In this document: positions 48,133 to 56,368 of the stretch, one piece after another
Position numbering within the stretch: the first letter of the stretch is position 1
Layout of the letters: the number at the start of each line of letters is the position of its first letter
NCBI GenBank assembly: GCA_025459175.1
Contig: JALORC010000036.1
Coordinates: 1 to 64,000, forward strand
Length of the DNA stretch: 64,000 nucleotides
From: Planctomycetota bacterium
GTDB lineage: Bacteria > Planctomycetota > UBA1135 > UBA2386
Direction: 5' to 3'
Position numbers and translations under genes: made by a program
Notes under the pieces: generated by a model
Seen by the model: only the letters and a program-made list of their open reading frames with translations
Databases searched by the model: none
What the model was told of the DNA's origin: nothing

Positions 48133-49140
48133 TCACTTGCCGCCCTCGGGCACGGGAATCGGCACCGGCACCGCGGCGGCCGGTGCAGCCGCTTCCACGG
48201 CCACGGGCATACCTACCAACAAGAAGCCGAGCATGGTGCCGATCGTGCCGGCCGCATCGCGCGAGCGGCCCAAGTCGACGCGCCACATCGCGTCGGCGCC
48301 GCTGCGCGTGCGCTCGACCTTCTTCAGCAGTGGCGCGAACATGCGCGCCTCCGGCACCGCGACGAGCTTTGCCAGCGCGGCGTCGATCGCCTGCTCGGTC
48401 ACCGCGAGGCCATCGCCTACCTTGATGTGGCGCAGGACCATCTCCAGGTCCAGTCGGGGATCGAGCTGGTCACCCTCGAGGCGCAAGCGGAACGAGACGA
48501 ACGTCGGCTGGTCGTCCGCCGGCCACTCGACCCCGGACAGCGCCTGCCGCATCGCCTGTTGCGGCGGCGTGTCGCGCGCCAGTCGGAAGGCGACGAACGC
48601 GAGCAATCCACGGCGGTCGGACTGCAGCGACATGACGTCGGCGCACGGCATGCCATCGTGCGGCCTGCCCTGCAGCACCGGCTCGATCGCCGAGCGATGG
48701 CCCATCAGCGCGAGCTTGCCGACGCGCATCGACACGCTCGAGCTGTTCTCCGAGTAGGCGCGCATCGTCCAGGCGCCGATCTGCGTCTCGTGCGTCTCCC
48801 GGCTCTCCTTCGGCCACGGCAGTTCCTTGTTGCCATCGAACAGGAGCAGGTCCTCGTGGCTCGTTCCCGAGCGTTGCTCGTTCTCGGGCAACACGCGCAC
48901 CAAGGCCATCAACCGGTCGGCGTCCTCGAGGCGGAAACCCATCTCGTCGTCGAACCGGCCGAGGGCCAGCTTGAGCGCCGAGGCCCCCAGGTCGTCCCAG
49001 ACCCCGGTGTCCCGCAGCTGCTTCAGATCCACTTCGAGGACGTTCTCGTAGTCCCGGAAGCAGAAGCTGCGGAGGGTCGGCGCCTGTTGGCCGAACGCGG
49101 CCGCGAGGCAAAGGGTGAGCGTGAGCAGGCAGTGGATCAT
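48133..49140 (-). CDS. Exported hypothetical protein
   Basis: A 335-residue exported protein (ATG 49140, signal MIHCLLTLTLCLAAAFGQ). Alternating strands and helices with segments such as RLMALVRVLP, WTMRAYSENSSSVSMRVGKL and PTFVSFRLRLEGDQLDPRL resemble the repeated alpha/beta units of exported DUF3352-like proteins, but the match is weak. The C-terminus has a hydrophobic Ala/Val/Pro stretch (LLVGMPVAVEAAAPAAAVPV) that could be a membrane anchor. 117 bp after the neighbouring AAA+ stop hold no gene. Confidence 0.6.
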   Translation of the reverse strand: MIHCLLTLTLCLAAAFGQQAPTLRSFCFRDYENVLEVDLKQLRDTGVWDDLGASALKLALGRFDDEMGFRLEDADRLMALVRVLPENEQRSGTSHEDLLLFDGNKELPWPKESRETHETQIGAWTMRAYSENSSSVSMRVGKLALMGHRSAIEPVLQGRPHDGMPCADVMSLQSDRRGLLAFVAFRLARDTPPQQAMRQALSGVEWPADDQPTFVSFRLRLEGDQLDPRLDLEMVLRHIKVGDGLAVTEQAIDAALAKLVAVPEARMFAPLLKKVERTRSGADAMWRVDLGRSRDAAGTIGTMLGFLLVGMPVAVEAAAPAAAVPVPIPVPEGGK

Positions 49141-49257
49141 GAAGTCTCCCGTTCGCATGGCACGCGCTTGCGCGCCGCGGCGACTCTATTCGAAGTTCGC
49201 GGTCGCAGCATCGGGCCCGGCGCGGAGCCACCATCTTCCGCCACTGCATTCAGCCGC

Positions 49258-50571
49258 TCACCAACTCTCGTCGGCGAGCACATCGGCGCACGTGCGGCCG
49301 CGGATCCGCTGTCCGTCGAACCGATCGCGCCCGACGATCCACAGCTCGGCGCGCGGGAACGTGCGCGGGAACCACCCGAACTCCAGCGCGCTGCTGCCGC
49401 CGCGCTTGCACTCGAACAACAGGTCGGGCCGCACCACGTGATCGATCTCGTGCGTACCGCTCTGCCAATAGCCGAGTTGATCGGGCAAGGCTTCGCCGCG
49501 CACCGCTCGCCGCCGCCAGATCTCCTGCGCCAGCAACCACTCGAACCAACGGCCCTGGTCCGCTTCCGGCAGCGCTTGGAAGTCGGCCACCGTGCGCAAT
49601 CGCGTGCGATCGAACGCGATCGCCGCCAGCAGGTTGGTGGGCGGGAACTTGGCCGGGCGACGCCGCACGGCGATGCCACGGCTCTCGTCGTACGCGAAGG
49701 CCGTGCCGAGGCACATCAGGTCCGCCAGCAACTCGAGGTAGCCGGCGGCCACCGTGTTGTTGGCGAGCCCGGCATCGCGAGCGACGTTGGCCTGGCCGAT
49801 CGGCGTGCCGCCGCGCCGCAGCACGGCCTCCCAAACCGCGATCAAGCTGCCGCGGTCGCGCCCGCTGGCCGCACACTCGCCGAAGATCCAGTCGCGCACC
49901 ATCTCGATGACGTACTCGGGCAGACGACCGTGCTGCACCAGCTCGGCCGCCGCCGCCGGACAGCCGCCACTCAGCAGGTAGGCGATCACCACGTCGTCGC
50001 CGAAATGAGCCCCGGCCTTGGCTATGAAGGCCCGGAACGACAGCGGCACGAACAGGTAGCTGGTGCGCTCCAGCTTGCCCTTCCGCCCCGGCAGACGCTC
50101 GACCCCGCGGCGCAGATCCCGCGCCCGCGAACCGGTGGTGACGACCAGCACGTCCGCGAGCCCACCACCGTCGATGACCCGCTTGAGCGCCTTCTCCCAG
50201 CCGTCGACCGCAGTGATCTCGTCGATGAACAGGCGGCGGTGCGGAGCCGAGCGGCGGAACATCGCCGCGAGCGTCTCGAGTTCGCCGACCAGGGCTTGGG
50301 CATCGGCGATGTGATCGCCATTCAGGTAGAAGGCACTGCCGGGGCCGCCGGTGCGGACGCTGTCCAGCAGCTGCTGCTCGAGCCAAGTGCTCTTGCCGTA
50401 CTGGCGCGGTCCGCGGATCGACAGCACGCCCGGGGCCGTCGGCAAGACCGGCAGGCCGAAGTCGATGTCGAACGCAAGCCCCTGCTGCGAGAGCTTTTCC
50501 AGATGCGGAAACCAGCTGGACGGCGGCGCCTCGGTGACCAGCAGCCGCTCGTTGAGTGCCTTAACGTCCAT
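49258..50571 (-). CDS. AAA+ ATPase with DUF4143-like domain (second paralogue)
   Basis: A 437-residue ATPase. Walker A GPRQYGKST (54-62), Walker B LFIDEIT (Asp117, Glu118), and VVTTGSRARDL as the sensor-like strand. The C-terminal part has WFEWLLAQEIWRRR, then HEIDHVVRPDLLFECKRGGS, which is a good PD-(D/E)xK arrangement with D-x(n)-E-C-K. It shares layout, not close sequence, with the 33283 protein. ATG 50571 is chosen because it lies in the second palindrome; the frame is open to 50706 but overlaps the divergent promoter. No partner is evident. Confidence 0.88.
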   Translation of the reverse strand: MDVKALNERLLVTEAPPSSWFPHLEKLSQQGLAFDIDFGLPVLPTAPGVLSIRGPRQYGKSTWLEQQLLDSVRTGGPGSAFYLNGDHIADAQALVGELETLAAMFRRSAPHRRLFIDEITAVDGWEKALKRVIDGGGLADVLVVTTGSRARDLRRGVERLPGRKGKLERTSYLFVPLSFRAFIAKAGAHFGDDVVIAYLLSGGCPAAAAELVQHGRLPEYVIEMVRDWIFGECAASGRDRGSLIAVWEAVLRRGGTPIGQANVARDAGLANNTVAAGYLELLADLMCLGTAFAYDESRGIAVRRRPAKFPPTNLLAAIAFDRTRLRTVADFQALPEADQGRWFEWLLAQEIWRRRAVRGEALPDQLGYWQSGTHEIDHVVRPDLLFECKRGGSSALEFGWFPRTFPRAELWIVGRDRFDGQRIRGRTCADVLADESW

Positions 50572-50601
50572 ACCGTTAGCATATCGAACGCTCAGGACGT
50601 T
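50563..50601 (-). promoter_or_regulatory. Two AACG-N7-CGTT palindromes at the second AAA+ gene
   Basis: Read on the minus strand, AACG-TCCTGAG-CGTT (50601-50587) and AACG-GTATGGA-CGTT (50577-50563) share arms and a 7-nt spacer and lie 24 bp apart. The second covers the ATG (50571) and extends to 5-bp arms TAACG/CGTTA. The outer parts also form TTAACGTCC/GGACGTTAA. The first contains CCTGAGC, the same core as at the 33283 gene, while the arms differ. Probable autoregulatory operator in an AT-richer patch. Confidence 0.65.
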
Positions 50602-50681
50602 AACCAAGAGCTCCGAGCGCCGACGCGCGGCCACCGGTCGCGCGCACTCGGCGCAGCAGCCTGGCTGGCATGATCCGGGCG

Positions 50682-52172
50682 ATGCGCCCCACCTACCTGC
50701 TGCCACTGGTGCTCGGCGCCTGCGCAGCTCTGCCAGTCGACACTCAGGCCACGGCCACCGCCACGAAGACGCGCCCGCCGAACATCGTCGTCATCTTCAT
50801 CGACGACCTGGGCTACGCCGACATCGGCCCGTTCGGCGGCGGGATCCCGACCCCGCACCTCGATCGCATGGCGGCAGAGGGCATGAAGTTCACCGACTTC
50901 AGCGTCTCGTCGGCGGTGTGCTCGGCGTCGCGCGCGGCGCTGCTGACCGGCTGCTACCACCAACGCGTCGGCATCGCCGGCGCGCTCGGTCCGGACGCGA
51001 AGAGCGGCCTGCATCCCGACGAGGTGACGATCGCCGAGTTGTGCAAGTCGAAGGGCTACGCGACCGCGTGCTTCGGCAAGTGGCACCTCGGCCATCACCC
51101 GAAGTTCCTGCCGACCAACCAGGGCTTCGACGAGTTCTACGGGCTGCCCTACAGCAACGACATGTGGCCGCTGCACCCGGCCTACGCCGATCTGCCGCCC
51201 GACGCCGCGAAACGCAAGCAGGGCTATCCGCCGCTGCCGCTGCTCGACGGCGAACGCGTCGTCGACGCCGAGGTCACCGGCGAGGAGCAGGCGCTGCTGA
51301 CGCGGCAGTACACCGAACGCGCGGTCGACTTCATCGAACGCCACCGCGAGCAGCCGTTCTTCCTGTACGTGCCGCACACGATGGTGCACGTGCCGCTGTT
51401 CGCGTCACCGGAGTTCGCCGGCAAGAGCGGCCACGGCCCGTACGGCGACGTGGTGATGGAAATCGACTGGTCGGTCGGCGCGATCCTCGCCGCGCTGCAG
51501 CGCGGGGGCATCGACGACGACACGCTGGTGCTGTTCACGTCCGACAACGGCCCGTGGCTCAGCTACGGCGAGCACGCCGGCAGCGCCGGTGCGCTGCGCG
51601 AGGGCAAGGGCACGATGTTCGAGGGCGGCATCCGCACCCCGACGCTGGCGCGCTGGCCGGGCCGCGTGCCGGCCGGCAGCGTGTGCGGCGAGTTCGCGGC
51701 GACCATCGACGTGCTGCCGACGATCGCCCGCCTGGTCGGTGCCGAGCTGCCGCAGCACCGCATCGACGGCTTCGACATCTCCCCGCTGCTGCTCGCCGAG
51801 CCCGAGGCCACTTCGCCACACCGCCTGTTCTGCTGCTACTACGACGGCGGCCAGCTGCAGGCGGTGCGCGATGCGCGCTGGAAGCTGCACTTCCCGCATC
51901 GCTACGCGACCCTCGGTGGCGGACCAGGTGGCAGCAACGGCCGGCCGGCGCCGTACCGAACCGAGTCGATCGGGCTCGCCCTGTTCGACCTGCGCGCCGA
52001 TCCCGGCGAGACCACCGATGTCGCGGCCGCCCATCCGGACGTGGTGGCGCGGCTGCAGGCCCTGGCGGCGGCGGCCCGCGCCGACCTCGGCGACAAGCTG
52101 ACCGGGACCGCGGGCCAGGGCGTGCGGCCAGCAGGCAAGTTGTTGCCCGAGGATGCTTTAATGCGATGGTGA
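50682..52172 (+). CDS. Sulfatase (formylglycine-dependent)
   Basis: A 496-residue arylsulfatase-type enzyme that hydrolyses sulfate esters, commonly of algal or host polysaccharides in this kind of organism. The metal-binding DDLGYAD (Asp41, Asp42) and the active-site motif CSASR (80-84) are present; Cys80 would be converted to formylglycine by a maturase that is not in the window. GKWHLGH and FTSDNGPW complete the family pattern. ATG 50682 opens a lipoprotein-like signal (LLPLVLGACAAL). The stop codon begins a short sequence repeated at 54881. Substrate unknown. Confidence 0.93.
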   Translation: MRPTYLLPLVLGACAALPVDTQATATATKTRPPNIVVIFIDDLGYADIGPFGGGIPTPHLDRMAAEGMKFTDFSVSSAVCSASRAALLTGCYHQRVGIAGALGPDAKSGLHPDEVTIAELCKSKGYATACFGKWHLGHHPKFLPTNQGFDEFYGLPYSNDMWPLHPAYADLPPDAAKRKQGYPPLPLLDGERVVDAEVTGEEQALLTRQYTERAVDFIERHREQPFFLYVPHTMVHVPLFASPEFAGKSGHGPYGDVVMEIDWSVGAILAALQRGGIDDDTLVLFTSDNGPWLSYGEHAGSAGALREGKGTMFEGGIRTPTLARWPGRVPAGSVCGEFAATIDVLPTIARLVGAELPQHRIDGFDISPLLLAEPEATSPHRLFCCYYDGGQLQAVRDARWKLHFPHRYATLGGGPGGSNGRPAPYRTESIGLALFDLRADPGETTDVAAAHPDVVARLQALAAAARADLGDKLTGTAGQGVRPAGKLLPEDALMRW

Positions 52173-52185
52173 GCGAACGGGCGGC
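52170..52185 (+). repeat. 16-nt repeat starting at a stop codon, copy 1
   Basis: TGAGCGAACGGGCGGC begins with the sulfatase TGA. The identical 16 nt, also preceded by TGG, start at the protease stop (54881-54896). Confidence 0.7.
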
Positions 52186-52306
52186 GGCGGCGCGCGATGG
52201 CCGTGCCGGCCAGATCGGTAGAAACCCCGAACATCCGACCGGGCCGAATCGCTACTAGGAGTAGGACCTCGGTCCGCCTCACCTCGCCCTTTCCGGGAGC
52301 AACCCC

Positions 52307-54883
52307 ATGCAGCCTGCCCTTCGACGCGCCATCTCGGCCGCGTCCATGCTTTCGTTCGCCCTGTTCCCCCTCGCCGCGCTGCGCGCGCAGGTTCAGGCCC
52401 CGCCCAACCACTGGGAATACGTGCAGGTGCAGAGCGGCACCCACGACAACCAGCAGCCGATCAGCGGCGTGGTGTGGAGCCAGTTCGTGTTCCTGCCGCC
52501 GGAGACGCCCTGGCTGCGGCTCCACTTCCACGATGCCAAGCTCGACAAGGACAGCTTCCTGCGCATCACCTCGGTGCTCGACGGCGCCACCATGCTGATG
52601 CGCGAAGAGCATCTGCCGCAGTGGCAGTACACGAGCGCCTTCTTCAACGGCAACGCCGTGCTGATCGAACTGGTCGCCGGCCCGAACACCACCGGCAACC
52701 GCGTCGAGATCCAGCAGGTGATGGCCGGTGACATCCAGCCGGTCGTGCCCGAGACGATCTGCGGCGACTTCGACAACCGCGCGCCGTCGAGCGATGCGCG
52801 CGCCGGGCGCATCGAGCCGATCGGCTGCACCGGCTGGATCATCGACTACCCGGCCGGCAGCAACCAGAAGGTCCACCTGTCGGCCGGCCACTGCTTCGGC
52901 AACGGTCAGGTGCTGCAGTTCGCCGTGCCCGCCTCGCAGGCCAACTGCGCGCTCGCGTTCCCGCCGCCCGAGAAGCAGTTCGCGATCGACAGCACCTCGT
53001 CGCAGCAGGTGAACGCCGGCATCGGCAACGACTGGTGGGTGTTCCGCTGCTTCCCGAACTCGACCACCGGCCTGACCAGCTTCCAGGAACAGGGCACGGC
53101 GTTCGACCTCGCGGCGGCGCTGCCGGCGCTGAACACGACGCTGCGCAACTACGGCTACGGTCTCGACGGCACCAACGTGACCGGCGCCAGCGGCGGCAAC
53201 GGCAGCTGCTCGTGCATCGCCGGCAACGGCACCGGCACCCGCAACCAGGTCCAGCAGACGCACACCGGTCCGCTGGTCAGCGTGTCGGGCAACCGGCTCA
53301 ACTACGCCTTCGACACCTGCGGCGGCAACTCGGGCAGCCCGGTGATCGACAACAACACCGGCCTCGCGATCGGCATCCACACCAACGGTGGCTGCACGAC
53401 CGCGGCCGGCACCACCAACAGCGGCACCAGCATCCTGAACGCGAACCTGCAGGCGGCGATCGTCGCGGTCGCGCTGCCGACCGTGCCGAACGACTTCTGC
53501 ACCGGTGCGATCGCACTCGGGGTCGGCGTGAACGGCCCGTTCCAGAACGGCGGCGGCAGCCTGTCGCCGAACGCGTGGCCGTGCGGCGGATCCAATCCGG
53601 GTCGCGACGTCTGGTTCCGCTTCGACGCCGACTGCGGTGGCTCGCACACGTTCAGCACCTGCACGACGACGCGCAACTTCGACACCGTGCTGCAGGTGTT
53701 CAGCGGCACGTGCGGCCTGCCGGTCTCGCTCGGCTGCAATGACGACGGCTGCAGCCTCGGCTCGTCGCTGACGGTCAACCTGACCGCCGGCACGCACTAC
53801 ATCCGGGTCGGCGGCTACAACCAGCAGTTCGGCAACTTCGACGTCGTGGTGACGCGGCCCACGGTCTACGACGCCGGCCCGCTGGTCACGTCGAGCAACG
53901 GCGGCAGCGGCGGCGCTCCGGTCAGCATCGTGCAGACCTCGGCGCCGACCAACCTGCTCGCCCTCGGATTCAACGCCAACACGGTGACCCTGGCCGACGA
54001 CTTCATCACCAACGGCCCGTGGTGCCTCGCCGCGATCGAACTGTTCGCCTACCAGACCGGCACGCTGACCCCGTCGATCAACGGCGTGTTCCTCGAGGTC
54101 TACAACGGGGACCCGCGCTTCGGTGGCACCCCCGTCGCCGGCAGCCCAGGGCTCGCGAACAACCTCGTGACCACGGCCGGCTACGAGGTCATCAACACGA
54201 TGACCGGCGCCTTCCGCGCCACCGAGACCAGCCCGACCGACGGCACACGCCCGCTGCAATCGGTGCTGGTGACGCTGGCCAACCCGCTGAACCTCAACTC
54301 GTCGACGATCGCCGGCGGCCGCTACTTCCTGCGCTGGTCGTTCACCGGCACCGGCGCCAGCGGCCCCTGGGTGCCGCCGATCACCGTCTCGGACTCGCGC
54401 GTGACCGGCGATGCGCTCCAGGCCACCTCGACCGGCACCTGGTCGGCGGTGCTCAGCAACGGCGCCGCACAGGGCCTGCCGTTCAAGCTCTACGGCACCA
54501 CCACGGCGGCCCCCGGCGCCCTCACCAATCTCGGCGGCGGCTGCTCCTCGACGACCCTGGAAGTGCGCGGCGCACCCCATGTCGGCGGCGTGGTGCACGC
54601 GGAACTGCTGAACCCCAACCCGGCCGCGATCCCGCTGATCATCCTCGGCTTCACCGACCCGGCGGCCGCGTTCGCGCCGTTCTGCGGCTGCGTGCAGCAC
54701 GCGACGCTCGACGTCGTCAACGTCGGCACCAGCTACAACTGGCAGGTCCCGAACATCCCGTCGGGCGTCGGCTTCGAGCTCTTCGTGCAGGGTGACCAGG
54801 TGTTCGGGGCCGGACTGGCCTGCGACATCGGCATCGGCTTCCGCTTCGAGTTGACCGACGGCTACCGGATCCGGCTCTGGTGA
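52307..54883 (+). CDS. Exported trypsin-like serine protease with accessory domains
   Basis: An 858-residue exported protease. After the signal (residues about 1-28) and a PPC-like beta domain comes a chymotrypsin-fold domain with His195 (LSAGHCF), Asp242 (GNDWWVFRC) and Ser342 (CGGNSGSPV) in the right order. Residues about 395-500 (DVWFRFDADCGG, TVLQVFSGTCG, THYIRVGGYN) are a pre-peptidase C-terminal-like beta domain. The last 110 residues (WQVPNIPSGVGFELFVQGDQ) are the shared C-terminal module. GGGAGC-type ribosome site before ATG 52307. Probably lysine/arginine- or alanine-specific; the specificity cannot be read. Confidence 0.85.
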   Translation: MQPALRRAISAASMLSFALFPLAALRAQVQAPPNHWEYVQVQSGTHDNQQPISGVVWSQFVFLPPETPWLRLHFHDAKLDKDSFLRITSVLDGATMLMREEHLPQWQYTSAFFNGNAVLIELVAGPNTTGNRVEIQQVMAGDIQPVVPETICGDFDNRAPSSDARAGRIEPIGCTGWIIDYPAGSNQKVHLSAGHCFGNGQVLQFAVPASQANCALAFPPPEKQFAIDSTSSQQVNAGIGNDWWVFRCFPNSTTGLTSFQEQGTAFDLAAALPALNTTLRNYGYGLDGTNVTGASGGNGSCSCIAGNGTGTRNQVQQTHTGPLVSVSGNRLNYAFDTCGGNSGSPVIDNNTGLAIGIHTNGGCTTAAGTTNSGTSILNANLQAAIVAVALPTVPNDFCTGAIALGVGVNGPFQNGGGSLSPNAWPCGGSNPGRDVWFRFDADCGGSHTFSTCTTTRNFDTVLQVFSGTCGLPVSLGCNDDGCSLGSSLTVNLTAGTHYIRVGGYNQQFGNFDVVVTRPTVYDAGPLVTSSNGGSGGAPVSIVQTSAPTNLLALGFNANTVTLADDFITNGPWCLAAIELFAYQTGTLTPSINGVFLEVYNGDPRFGGTPVAGSPGLANNLVTTAGYEVINTMTGAFRATETSPTDGTRPLQSVLVTLANPLNLNSSTIAGGRYFLRWSFTGTGASGPWVPPITVSDSRVTGDALQATSTGTWSAVLSNGAAQGLPFKLYGTTTAAPGALTNLGGGCSSTTLEVRGAPHVGGVVHAELLNPNPAAIPLIILGFTDPAAAFAPFCGCVQHATLDVVNVGTSYNWQVPNIPSGVGFELFVQGDQVFGAGLACDIGIGFRFELTDGYRIRLW

Positions 54884-54921
54884 GCGAACGGGCGGCCCGC
54901 CGCGTTAACAGCGCGGGCCGC
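54881..54921 (+). terminator. 16-nt stop-codon repeat, copy 2, and hairpin
   Basis: TGAGCGAACGGGCGGC (54881-54896) starts with the protease TGA. It runs into a perfect 9-bp stem, GCGGCCCGC (54892-54900) and GCGGGCCGC (54913-54921), with a 12-nt loop that includes GTTAACA. A likely mRNA end or stabiliser, without a T-tract. Confidence 0.55.
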
Positions 54922-54938
54922 TCGGCGTCCAGCGGCGC

Positions 54939-56189
54939 ATGACCATCATGCTCCGTCCGGTTGTCCTCGCGGCGCTGCTCGGCGCCGCCGCGGCCCAGGA
55001 ACCGAAGCCCCCCGCCGACTACGTCGTGCACGAGTGGGGCACGTTCACCAGCATGGTCGGCACCGCCGGCGCCGTGCTCGAGGGCCTGCACCACGAAGAA
55101 GAGGCGCTGCCGCCGTTCGTGCACCAGCTGCGCACGATCGCGTCGTTCGGCACCACGGTGTCGAAGCTGCCGGCCAGCCGGGTCACGCAGAAGATGGAGA
55201 CGCCGGTGATCTACTTCCACAGCGAGAAGGCGCTGCCGGTGTCGGTCCGGGTCTGGTTCGACCAGGGGCTGATGACGCAGTTCTATCCGCTGCCGAACGA
55301 GGTGTTCCCGCCGCTCGGCAAGGAGCTCGAGGCCCGCATCGACATGAGCAAGGTCGACGGGTCGTTCCTGCACTGGGACCTCGACGTGCTGCCGCGCGGC
55401 ACGGCGGCGGAACCCGCGGTGCCGAAGGTCGCCTTCGACGAGCCGTGGGCGTTCGCGCGGCAGACCACGGCGAACCTCGTGCGCACGCGACCGGACGCCG
55501 ATTCGCCGGCGCGGCCGGAGACCGAGCACTACCTGTTCTACCGCGGCCTCGGCCGCTGGCAGCCGCAGGTCGGCATCCAGAGCCTCGGTGCCGGCAAGGC
55601 CGTGTTCGACAACCGGCTGGCAGGGCGCATCCCGTTCTGCCTGCTGCTCGAGATCGGCGCTCGCGGCGGTCGGTTCGCGATCGGCGGCGCGGTCGAGCCG
55701 GGACAGCAACACGACTTCGACCTCGACCAGCTGCCGTGGCAGCCCGATCGCGAGCAGCTGGCGCGCCAGATCGGCGCCGCGGTGCTGCAGGCGCTGGTCG
55801 CCGAGGGCCTCTACCTCGATGAAGCCCGGGCGATGGTGGCGACGTGGTCGCGCTCGTGGTTCCGCCGCGACGGCGCGCGCGTGCTGTGGGTGTTGCCGCG
55901 GGCCGAGGTCGATACCGTGCTGCCGCTGCACCTCGATCCGCAGCCGAAGGAACTGGTGCGCACGCTGGTCGGCCGGCTCGAGTTCATCACGCCCGAGGCC
56001 CAGCTGGCGGTCGAAGGCGCGCTGGACGACCTGGCGCACCAGGACGCCGAACGGCGGCGCCGCGGCGCCAGCCACCTGGTTGCGCTGGACCGATTCCTCG
56101 AGCCCCACCTGCGCAACGTCGAGACGAACGGCAGCAGCGACCGGCTGCGGCGCGCCGCCAAGGACCGGCTGGCCGAGCTGCGGCCCTGA
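54939..56189 (+). CDS. Exported protein of the HEWGTFT type
   Basis: A 416-residue exported protein. ATG 54939 or 54948 precedes the signal (MLRPVVLAALLGAAAAQ). The mature N-terminus has YVVHEWGTFTSMVG, then RVTQKMETPVIYFHSEKALP. I recall this pattern from uncharacterised planctomycete proteins, but no function is known. The body is mixed alpha/beta, with a helical C-terminus (ERRRRGASHLVALDRFLEP). No catalytic motif is evident. It lies between two proteins carrying the shared C-terminal module but lacks that module itself. Confidence 0.7.
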   Translation: MTIMLRPVVLAALLGAAAAQEPKPPADYVVHEWGTFTSMVGTAGAVLEGLHHEEEALPPFVHQLRTIASFGTTVSKLPASRVTQKMETPVIYFHSEKALPVSVRVWFDQGLMTQFYPLPNEVFPPLGKELEARIDMSKVDGSFLHWDLDVLPRGTAAEPAVPKVAFDEPWAFARQTTANLVRTRPDADSPARPETEHYLFYRGLGRWQPQVGIQSLGAGKAVFDNRLAGRIPFCLLLEIGARGGRFAIGGAVEPGQQHDFDLDQLPWQPDREQLARQIGAAVLQALVAEGLYLDEARAMVATWSRSWFRRDGARVLWVLPRAEVDTVLPLHLDPQPKELVRTLVGRLEFITPEAQLAVEGALDDLAHQDAERRRRGASHLVALDRFLEPHLRNVETNGSSDRLRRAAKDRLAELRP

Positions 56190-56368
56190 AATCGGCGCAG
56201 ATCGTTGTCCAAAATCGGCGGCGCCGGGTCATCGGTGGGGACGCCGGATCGGCGCGAGCCCCAGGTCGAGTTCGGGTGGACGTCCGGGCCCGGAATGACG
56301 CACGACCGCGTGCGATCGGCGCGCGAACGACCTTGTGGCTGTGCCCCCGACCCCATCGAACACCCACC
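56190..56368 (+). other. Intergenic region with short direct repeats
   Basis: No gene is seen. AAATCGGCG occurs twice within the first 35 bp, and GATCGGCGCG recurs farther on. It presumably holds the promoter of the 56369 gene; no clear -35/-10 pair is visible. Confidence 0.35.

Noticed and set aside
47575..50673. Plus-strand open frame of about 1030 codons
   Set aside because: Antisense to the DUF2293, exported-protein and AAA+ genes, with biased composition and no domain.
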